Below are positions 1-4,349 of a stretch of 7,018 nt of DNA, piece by piece (within the stretch, counting starts at the first letter, position 1; each line of letters begins with the position of its first letter). Below the pieces are notes generated by a model. That model was given only the letters and a program-made list of their open reading frames with translations. It ran no database searches and was not told the DNA's origin. The stretch comes from Deltaproteobacteria bacterium (GTDB lineage: Bacteria > Desulfobacterota_C > Deferrisomatia > Deferrisomatales > JACRMM01): the NCBI GenBank assembly GCA_016218905.1, contig JACRCS010000811.1, positions 1-7,018 on the forward strand. The letters are read 5' to 3'. The position numbers and the translations under genes are program-made.

Positions 1-1
1 G

Positions 2-439
2 CTGGCGCGCTCGGGGAAGGCGGCCCCGCTGCTCCTCCAGAACGCCTCCGCCGAGGACCTGCCGTACCGCAGCGACTCCTTCGACGCCGTCACCATGGCG
101 TTCGGGATTCGGAACGTCGTCCGGAGGGAGAGGGCGCTGGGGGAGATCGCCCGGGTCCTGAGGGCCGGCGGCGTGGCGCTGGTCCTGGACTTCTCGCTAC
201 CGCCCAACCCGCTCGTCCGCGCCGGCTACGGGTTCTACTTCCACCGGCTCCTGCCGCTGCTGGGAGGGGTGGTCTCGGGCAACTTCCGCGCGTACCGATA
301 CCTGCCCCGGAGCGTCGCGGCCTTCCCGGCCAGAGAGGAGTTCGCTGAGATGATGGAGGAGCAGGGCTTTTGCGGCGTCTCGTACGAGGATCTGACCCTC
401 GGCGTAGCGACACTCTACCGGGGCTGCAAGCCCCGGTAG
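2..439 (+). CDS. ubiE: UbiE/MenG quinone methyltransferase, C-terminal part (5' truncated by window start)
   Basis: This is a SAM-dependent C-methyltransferase that methylates the ring of the membrane quinone precursor, either demethylmenaquinone or the 2-polyprenyl-6-methoxy-benzoquinol. The open frame runs from base 2 through the internal ATG at 95 to a TAG at 437-439, giving 145 visible residues. The family is usually 230-250 residues, so roughly the first 90-100, including the glycine-rich SAM motif I, lie outside the window. Visible family features are an AEDLPYRSDSFDAV segment, the signature MAFGIRNV (family FGxRN), RVLRAGGVALVLDFS after the central sheet, and the C-terminal block with SGNFRAYRYLPRSVAAFP followed by an EQGF...LTLGVATLYRG end. 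The ATG at 95 is internal to the domain and is not the start. The sequence does not show whether ubiquinone or menaquinone is made. The 3' end overlaps a long hairpin. Confidence 0.93.
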   Translation: MARSGKAAPLLLQNASAEDLPYRSDSFDAVTMAFGIRNVVRRERALGEIARVLRAGGVALVLDFSLPPNPLVRAGYGFYFHRLLPLLGGVVSGNFRAYRYLPRSVAAFPAREEFAEMMEEQGFCGVSYEDLTLGVATLYRGCKPR

Positions 440-441
440 AG
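413..441 (+). terminator. 13-bp perfect hairpin spanning the ubiE stop codon, possible terminator
   Basis: The left arm (413-425) and right arm (429-441) are exact reverse complements around a 3-nt loop GCA (426-428). The core is ACCGGGGCT/AGCCCCGGT. The ubiE TAG at 437-439 lies inside the right arm, so the last codons of ubiE are part of the stem. What follows is the moderately T-rich GTTAGGTGTTAG rather than a clean T run. It may therefore act as an intrinsic-like terminator, as an RNA 3'-end stabiliser, or as part of the repeat-rich spacer. The palindrome is directly visible; the terminator role is inferred. Confidence 0.5.
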
Positions 442-469
442 GTTAGGTGTTAGCTGTTAGGTGTTAGTA
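442..469. repeat. Four tandem GTTAGNN heptamers
   Basis: Four head-to-tail 7-mers, GTTAGGT, GTTAGCT, GTTAGGT and GTTAGTA, start at 442, 449, 456 and 463. Equivalently, the 12-mer GTTAGGTGTTAG occurs twice, separated by CT. The array begins directly after the ubiE hairpin and is non-coding. Seven-base periodicity could vary by slippage. No function is evident. Confidence 0.75.
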
Positions 470-506
470 GTAAAGCCGAGGACGCCGAGCTCGAGCCGGC
501 CTTCGG

Positions 507-540
507 TCCCACAGGCGGGGGAGCTTGCTCGGGTTTCGGC
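507..540. repeat. Degenerate REP-like fragments beside the REP pair
   Basis: TCCCACAG at 507-514 is identical to the outer end of the right REP unit at 619-626. It is followed by a GGGGGAGCTTGCTCGGG stretch with a GAGC/GCTC mini-stem, which resembles REP palindromes of other bacteria. No full unit can be aligned here, so this is a tentative call of decayed or mosaic REP material next to the intact pair. Confidence 0.3.
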
Positions 541-543
541 ATC

Positions 544-626
544 CTGTGAGAGTGGTCTCCAGACCACGATCTCGGCCGCAGGCCGATCCAGCGAGGACCA
601 TCGCGGCCAGGAGGCCGCTCCCACAG
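544..626. repeat. Inverted pair of REP-like palindromes (BIME/REPIN-like) with a middle hairpin
   Basis: Two 27-nt units face each other: 544-570 on the plus strand and 600-626 on the minus strand. Read in the same sense, they match at 21 of 27 positions. Both begin CTGTG, both end CGAT, and each folds into a hairpin (GTGGTCT/AGACCAC in the left unit, GCGGCC/GGCCGC in the right). Four of the six differences form two compensated base pairs, T-A in one unit and C-G in the other. A third stem, TCGGCC-GCA-GGCCGA (572-586), sits between them. The GTGGGAGCGGCC core is typical of REP elements that are moved or maintained by REP-associated tyrosine transposases (RAYT). The position between two convergent genes (ubiE and the regulator) is also typical. 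No transposase gene is present in this window. Confidence 0.7.
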
Positions 627-685
627 CTACTAGCCAATCCGTTCCGTCACGACTTCTCGAATTCCGCCTGAACCTCAACTCTTTT

Positions 686-2086
686 CTACGCCCGCTCCAG
701 CCCGCATTCCCGAATCTTGTAGAGCAAGGTCTTGTAGCTGACGTCCAGGATGCGCGCCGCCTTGCGGCGGTTCCAGTTCGTCTGGTTGAGGACGGCCGCG
801 ATCATGCGCCGTTCCGCCTCGAGGCACGCCTGCCGGGCCACTTCCTTGAGGCTGATCACGCCGCCGTTGAGATCGATCTCCTCCCGGGTCGGAGGGGGCG
901 CGGCGGGGGGCGGCGCCGGGATGACGTTCTTGCTTTTGAATTCGGCGAAGATGAAGCGCTCGTCGTCGAGGATCATGAGGCGCTTGACCAGGTTCTCGAG
1001 CTCCCGCACATTCCCCGGCCAGTCGTAGGAGAGGAAGTGCGCCATCAGGGGGTCCGAGATCTCGGTGCGGCTGCGCCCGTACTTCTCGGCGTACTTGTGC
1101 ATGAAGTACCGGGCGAGGAGCGGGATGTCCTCCTGGCGCTCCCGCAGCGGAGCGACGCGCACGTTGACGACGTTCAGGCGGTAGTAGAGGTCTTCCCGGA
1201 ACTGCTTCTCCTGGACGGCGGCCTTGAGATCCCGGTTCGTCGCGCAGACCACCCGCACGTCCACGCGGACGGTCTCGTTGCCGCCGAGGCGGGTGAACTC
1301 CCGATCCTGTAAGACCTGGAGCATCTTCGCCTGGAGCGGCAGGCTCATCTCCCCGATCTCGTCGAGAAAGATCGTCCCCTTGTGGGCGTACTCGAACTTG
1401 CCCTCCTTGCGCTTGAGCGCCCCGGTGAAGGCGCCCTTCTCATAGCCGAAGAGCTCGCTATCCAGGAGGTCGGGGGGGAGGGCGGCGCAGTTGACCTTCA
1501 CCCAGCGCTCGTTACGGCGCCGGGACTTGCGGTGGAGCCGGCGAGCGACGAGCTCCTTTCCCACCCCGCTCTCGCCCTCGACCAGCACCGTCACGTCCGT
1601 GTCGGCGATATTGTCCAGGAGCTCCTTCATCGCCTGGACCACCGGGCTCACCCCGACGATCGGGTCGCTCTCCTCCTGCTCGCGAAGCTGGGACTTGAGC
1701 GCGCTGATCTCCTCGACCAGCCGCCGCCGCTCGACGGCCTTCTCGACGGCCATCTCGAGCTCGTCGGCCTCGAACGCCTTGTCGATGTAGTCGTACGCGC
1801 CGGCCTTCATCGCCTTGACCACGACGGAGGTCTGACCCGCGCCGGAGAGCATGATCACGGGAAGGTCCGGGTCCTTCTCCTGGAGGTGCGTCAGCGTCTC
1901 GATGCCATCCATGCCGGGCATCATGATGTCGAGGATCACGGCGTCCGGCCGAAAGCCATTGTCAAGACGCGCCAGGGCTTCGATCCCGCTCCCGACCGCC
2001 TCCACGCGGTACCCTGCGAGCGAAAGTAGGCTCTGTAGGTACTGCTGGATTCCCGGGTCGTCGTCTACGATCATCAAACTCGCCAT
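686..2086 (-). CDS. NtrC-family sigma-54-dependent response regulator
   Basis: This 466-residue protein has three domains in the classic order. The receiver domain (about 1-120) has acidic residues D8-D10, phospho-acceptor D53 in VILDIMMPGMDG, and K103. The AAA+ sigma-54 activator domain (about 143-375) shows Walker A GESGVGKE (171-178), the sigma-54-contacting GAFTGA loop (218-223), Walker B GTIFLDE (237-243), an ATNRDL segment, the FREDLYYRLNV segment and WPGNVRELENL. The Fis-type helix-turn-helix is at the C-terminus (about 416-466, helices near RRKAARILDVSYKTLLYKI). When phosphorylated it should oligomerise, bind enhancer-like sites and use ATP to open promoters held by sigma-54 RNA polymerase. 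The ATG at 2084-2086 has a GGGGAG upstream (2098-2103) at a spacing of 11 nt. No histidine kinase is adjacent in the window, so the signal and targets are unknown. The residue after K103 is Ala instead of the usual cis-Pro. Confidence 0.95.
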   Translation of the reverse strand: MASLMIVDDDPGIQQYLQSLLSLAGYRVEAVGSGIEALARLDNGFRPDAVILDIMMPGMDGIETLTHLQEKDPDLPVIMLSGAGQTSVVVKAMKAGAYDYIDKAFEADELEMAVEKAVERRRLVEEISALKSQLREQEESDPIVGVSPVVQAMKELLDNIADTDVTVLVEGESGVGKELVARRLHRKSRRRNERWVKVNCAALPPDLLDSELFGYEKGAFTGALKRKEGKFEYAHKGTIFLDEIGEMSLPLQAKMLQVLQDREFTRLGGNETVRVDVRVVCATNRDLKAAVQEKQFREDLYYRLNVVNVRVAPLRERQEDIPLLARYFMHKYAEKYGRSRTEISDPLMAHFLSYDWPGNVRELENLVKRLMILDDERFIFAEFKSKNVIPAPPPAAPPPTREEIDLNGGVISLKEVARQACLEAERRMIAAVLNQTNWNRRKAARILDVSYKTLLYKIRECGLERA

Positions 2087-2540
2087 CTGTACTGAAACTC
2101 CCCGTTCAACAGATGCGGGGCAGCAGCTCCCCGGAGGGCTCCCCAGGCCACGGCAAGCCGCCCGGAATCTCTTCGGGCTCGGAACTCGCCGTCACAAAAG
2201 GCACGCGGGTACTCTTCGGAAGAACTGCGAGGGGGCTTAACGCCGAAGACTCCGCACGCATGCCCCAAGGCGCAGGAGCCCGGCCCCTGGGTGTGGCCCT
2301 CTCTGCGCAGGACGGAAAACGGGTGAGGCCGAGCTCTTTCGTCTCGCCGAGGGTAGAAGCGGCGGGAGCCGTCGTCGCGGCGAAGGAACGGCTGGGGACG
2401 GAGGCCCCCGGGGACGCCGCAGGCGTGCGCGACGCCGACGAACGGCCGCAGCAGGGTTCGATCTTTTCGAGGAGGCGGAACGAGAGCTTCCGGTCGCGCG
2501 CGGCCTCAGAGATCGTCGTCATGGAGGAGTTCCCGCAAGA

Positions 2541-2570
2541 AGGCGAACGTTTCCGCTGGTTCGTTCGCCT
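2541..2570. repeat. 9-bp perfect inverted repeat, possible terminator or RNA stem
   Basis: AGGCGAACG (2541-2549) and CGTTCGCCT (2562-2570) are exact reverse complements around a 12-nt loop. Read on the minus strand, downstream of the HU gene, the stem is followed by TTCTTG. That could serve as a weak U-rich tail for HU transcripts that pass the nearer hairpin. The function is uncertain. Confidence 0.4.
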
Positions 2571-2631
2571 CCCTCCCGTGGAGCGCGCCCCCCCCGTCAC
2601 CCGTAGCGTTGTCACCTGATTCAGCCGTTCT

Positions 2632-2641
2632 TACACGTGTA
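2632..2641. promoter_or_regulatory. 10-bp perfect palindrome TACACGTGTA, possible operator
   Basis: The sequence is self-complementary over 10 bp and contains an ACACGTGT core. It lies downstream of HU in otherwise unassigned DNA. Such palindromes can bind dimeric regulators, but one copy without a nearby start is weak evidence, and chance is possible. Confidence 0.2.
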
Positions 2642-2696
2642 CGAGAGCCGCTCATGTCAAGTCCAGGACAGCCTGCGCCGTCGAAGCGGAGAAGCT

Positions 2697-2719
2697 CTCG
2701 GGCGGCGCCCCGGCCCGAG
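2697..2719 (-). terminator. Possible terminator hairpin downstream of the HU gene
   Basis: CTCGGGC (2697-2703) and GCCCGAG (2713-2719) form a 7-bp GC-rich stem with a 9-nt loop. It begins 3 nt beyond the HU stop codon in the direction of transcription. The following minus-strand bases (AGCTTCTCC) hold only a poor T tract, so termination may be weak or Rho-assisted. Confidence 0.4.
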
Positions 2720-2722
2720 CGG

Positions 2723-2998
2723 TCAGAAGTCTACCCTGACTTTGAGTTCTTTGCCCACTTTGAAGAACGGCAGCTTCTTCTCGGGAACCTCTATCTTTTC
2801 GCCTGTCTTCGGATTTCGACCGATGTAAGCGTCATAGCTCTTATTGGTAAAACTTCCGAAGCCCCGAATTTCGATGCGTTGATCTTGCAGCATCGCGTCG
2901 ATGAAAGAATCAAAAAAAGCTTCGACGATTTCTTTTGCTGCCTTTACGGGCAGCCCGCTCTTGTCAGATACGGCTTTGACCAGTTCGGACTTGTTCAT
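2723..2998 (-). CDS. HU/IHF-family nucleoid DNA-binding protein
   Basis: This 91-residue protein has the length and layout of HU/IHF. An N-terminal helical dimerisation part begins MNKSELVKAVSDKSG. The saddle motif RIEIRGFGSF is at about 42-51. The DNA-bending arm carries GRNPKTGEKIEVPEKK, followed by LPFFKVGKELK. It should bind and bend DNA as a dimer, compacting the nucleoid and assisting transcription or recombination; sigma-54 promoters are a common client. RIEIRGFGSF is closer to IHF-beta and to delta-proteobacterial HU variants than to E. coli HU, so I leave the subfamily open. A perfect AGGAGGT precedes the ATG by 5 nt (3004-3009), which predicts strong translation. Base use differs sharply from its neighbours: 114/240 G+C over 2761-3000. 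The gene follows tRNA-Arg on the same strand with a 41-nt gap and no terminator between, so co-transcription is likely. Confidence 0.95.
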   Translation of the reverse strand: MNKSELVKAVSDKSGLPVKAAKEIVEAFFDSFIDAMLQDQRIEIRGFGSFTNKSYDAYIGRNPKTGEKIEVPEKKLPFFKVGKELKVRVDF

Positions 2999-3039
2999 GT
3001 ATACCTCCTCGGCAGTCGAACTCCGGAGATGAACAATCT

Positions 3040-3116
3040 TGGTGCCCCCGGCAGGACTCGAACCTGCGGCACCAGGATTAGGAATCCTGTGCTCTATCCA
3101 CCTGAGCTACGGGGGC
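3040..3116 (-). tRNA. tRNA-Arg (anticodon CCT), CCA encoded
   Basis: On the minus strand the acceptor GCCCCCG (5' end at 3116) pairs with CGGGGGC. The anticodon arm CAGGA-TTCCTAA-TCCTG gives anticodon CCT, which reads the Arg codon AGG. The T arm contains GGTTCGAGTCC, and the D arm contains AGCTCAGGTGGATAGAGC. Discriminator A (3043) is followed by a genomically encoded CCA (3042-3040). The cloverleaf is complete with no visible defect. The promoter at 3138-3166 is well placed. The transcript probably continues into the HU gene and would need RNase processing to free the tRNA. Arg tRNA 3' ends are common integration sites, but no integrase or repeated tRNA end is present here. Confidence 0.97.
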
Positions 3117-3137
3117 AAGCCGTTTTCGAGCAGCGGA

Positions 3138-3166
3138 ATGCTAGATGTCAGATGAGCTAAAGTCAA
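3138..3166 (-). promoter_or_regulatory. Sigma-70-type promoter for tRNA-Arg and HU
   Basis: On the minus strand, a -35 box TTGACT (3161-3166) and a -10 box TAGCAT (3138-3143) are separated by exactly 17 bp. The -10 box ends 21 nt before the mature tRNA 5' end, which leaves a short leader for RNase P to remove. The -35 matches consensus at 5/6 and the -10 at 4/6. The position and spacing make this convincing without experimental data. Confidence 0.65.
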
Positions 3167-3168
3167 GA

Positions 3169-3197
3169 TTGTTTTGGGGTTTTTGATTTGGTATACA
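3169..3197 (+). promoter_or_regulatory. Extended -10 promoter for the PHP gene
   Basis: On the plus strand a -10 box TATACA (3192-3197) is preceded by TG at 3189-3190, which makes a TGn extended -10. A weak -35 TTGTTT (3169-3174) lies 17 bp upstream. The start at 3229 is about 30 nt downstream. The -35 boxes of this and the tRNA promoter are only 2 bp apart and point in opposite directions, in a locally AT-rich stretch. Confidence 0.45.
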
Positions 3198-3228
3198 GGT
3201 GCGTCCCCTCTGAAGGACCGTGTGTCTG

Positions 3229-4089
3229 ATGGCTGAAGCGCTCATCGATCTCCACGTGCACACCCGTTGCTCCGACGGCGCCCTCACGCCGGCAGAGATC
3301 GTGGACTACGCCCTCGCCCGCGGGCTCGGCGCCGTCGCGATCACGGACCACGACACCATCGACGGCAACCCCGAGGCACTCGAGGCCGCTCGGGGCAAGG
3401 AAATCCGGGTCATCCCGGGCGTGGAGATCTCGACCCACTGGGACGGCGTCACCTTTCACATCCTGGGCTACGGCTTCCGGAGGACGACTCCCGCCGTGGC
3501 GGAGGCCTTCGCGTTCCTGGAGGAGAGCCGCCGGCAGCGAAACCCCAGGATGATCGAGAAGCTGCGCGGCCACGGGATCGACATCACCATGGAAGAGGTA
3601 CTCGAGGAAGCGGGCTCGTCGCTCGTGGGGCGGCCCCACTTCGCCCGGGTCCTGGTGCGAAAGCGCGCGGTCGACTCGATCCAGTCCGCGTTCGACAAGT
3701 TCCTGGGGAGGGGCGCCGCGGCCTACGTCGACAAGGCCCGCCTCACGCCGGCCAGGGCGTGCGAGGTCATCCGCGAAGCCGGCGGACTGGTGGTCCTCGC
3801 ACACCCGGGCCTCATTGAAAAGGACTACCCGGGCCGCCTTCCGGCGCTCACGGAGCGCCTCCTGGCGCTGGGCCTCGCCGGCATCGAGACCTACTACAGC
3901 CGGCACACGCCCGAGCAGACCGCCTCGTACATCGCGCTCGCGCGGAGGCACGGGCTACTCGTCACGGGCGGGAGCGACTTCCATCAACGCGACGAAACCG
4001 GCCCTGATCTCGGGGTCGGCTTCGGCAACCTGCGCGTTCCCCCCGCCTGCCTCACCGCGCTCCAAGAAGCGCTCGCCCGGATCCAATGA
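3229..4089 (+). CDS. PHP-domain metal-dependent phosphoesterase, RNase AM/YciV-like
   Basis: This 286-residue PHP protein belongs to the group that includes RNase AM (YciV/TrpH), a 5'-3' exoribonuclease and 3',5'-nucleotide bisphosphate phosphatase. Metal-ligand motifs are all intact: DLHVHTRCSDG (H9, H11, D16), ITDHDT (D40, H41), PGVEIS (E66), H77, GRPHFAR (H137), LAHPG (H192) and GGSDFH (D250, H252). The expected order, spacing and full length support a working enzyme acting in the cytoplasm on RNA 5' ends or small 3'-phosphonucleotides. The exact substrate cannot be read from sequence. A GTG at 3220 could add three residues (Cys-Leu after the start), but it lies only 2 nt from the GAAGGA at 3212-3217. 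I therefore prefer the ATG at 3229, which puts the motif at the usual distance from the N-terminus. It is convergent with the dodecin gene across a 14-bp gap. Confidence 0.9.
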   Translation: MAEALIDLHVHTRCSDGALTPAEIVDYALARGLGAVAITDHDTIDGNPEALEAARGKEIRVIPGVEISTHWDGVTFHILGYGFRRTTPAVAEAFAFLEESRRQRNPRMIEKLRGHGIDITMEEVLEEAGSSLVGRPHFARVLVRKRAVDSIQSAFDKFLGRGAAAYVDKARLTPARACEVIREAGGLVVLAHPGLIEKDYPGRLPALTERLLALGLAGIETYYSRHTPEQTASYIALARRHGLLVTGGSDFHQRDETGPDLGVGFGNLRVPPACLTALQEALARIQ

Positions 4090-4103
4090 GGCAGGGGTCT
4101 CCG

Positions 4104-4313
4104 CTACAACGTATCTTCTAGCAGGAAGGTCACCTTCAGGGTGACGCGATACTCCGAGATCGCCTCGTCCTTTACGCTCGCCTTCCACTCGGTGACGTGG
4201 AAACCCGTGATGTTGCGCAGGGTCTTCGTGGCCCGGTCGAACCCCGTCCGGACCGCGTCGTCGAAGCTCTCCTCGGAAGCGGCGATGATCTCGGTCACCC
4301 GTGCAACGGCCAT
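4104..4313 (-). CDS. Dodecin-family protein lacking canonical flavin-binding residues
   Basis: This 69-residue protein is the right length for dodecin and has its beta-alpha-beta-beta pattern. It begins MAVARVTEIIAASEESFDDA, continues with the helix segment RATKTLRNI, and ends EYRVTLKVTFLLED. Dodecins assemble into hollow dodecamers. Classic members store or buffer flavins stacked by a Trp and held by a Gln (Trp36/Gln55 in Halobacterium, Trp38/Gln57 in Thermus). By eye alignment the Trp position here is G37 (NITGFHV) and the Gln position is R56 (EYRV). The protein therefore belongs to the widespread bacterial subgroup without the flavin sandwich, whose ligand is unclear. A W43 lies nearby but out of register. 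AAGGAGGA at 4318-4325 gives a strong ribosome binding site. The gene lies 36 nt behind the eRF1-like gene and is presumably its operon partner. Confidence 0.92.
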   Translation of the reverse strand: MAVARVTEIIAASEESFDDAVRTGFDRATKTLRNITGFHVTEWKASVKDEAISEYRVTLKVTFLLEDTL

Positions 4314-4349
4314 CTGGTCCTCCTTCGCTGCTAGTGTTGAAGTAACCGG

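Larger units (their letters stand above)
2087..2722. other. 636-bp spacer without a supported gene
   Basis: This region lies between the regulator's start and the HU stop. Long open frames cross it on both strands (plus 2113-2619, minus 2106-2615, and a minus frame running into 2074). None gives a recognisable protein: all are rich in Ser/Pro/Arg/Gly, none has a good Shine-Dalgarno sequence, and third-position GC is less biased than in the real genes. Most of it is very GC-rich (48/60 G+C at 2401-2460), which by itself keeps frames open. The right-hand part contains a 9-bp inverted repeat, a 10-bp palindrome and a possible HU terminator, listed separately. The leader and promoter of the regulator must lie at the left end, but I see no clear sigma-70 or sigma-54 site. 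Confidence 0.5.

Noticed and set aside
461..1312. 283-codon plus-strand open frame across the ubiE spacer and the regulator
   Set aside because: It lies antisense to the regulator's AAA+/HTH coding region, runs through the REP palindromes, and has no recognisable domain. It is a shadow of high-GC coding DNA.
2074..2268. 64-codon minus-strand frame overlapping the regulator start, with HACGV
   Set aside because: No family is recognised, no Shine-Dalgarno is evident, and it overlaps the true start. The two HACGV copies are short enough to be chance. Kept only as a note within the spacer.
2106..2619. Paired long open frames, plus (168 codons) and minus (169 codons), in the spacer
   Set aside because: Both are low-complexity Ser/Pro/Arg/Gly/Ala sequences without a family, a good ribosome binding site or the strong third-position GC bias of the true genes. 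GC-rich DNA keeps stops rare.
3040..3116. Integrated element attached at tRNA-Arg
   Set aside because: There is no integrase, no second copy of the tRNA 3' end within the window and no phage or plasmid genes. Only the low GC of HU hints at transfer.
4125..4145. Terminator between the convergent PHP and dodecin genes (GAAGGT/ACCTTC and GTCACC/GGTGAC mini-stems)
   Set aside because: The stems are only 6 bp, mutually exclusive, lie inside the dodecin coding sequence and lack a T tract on either strand.
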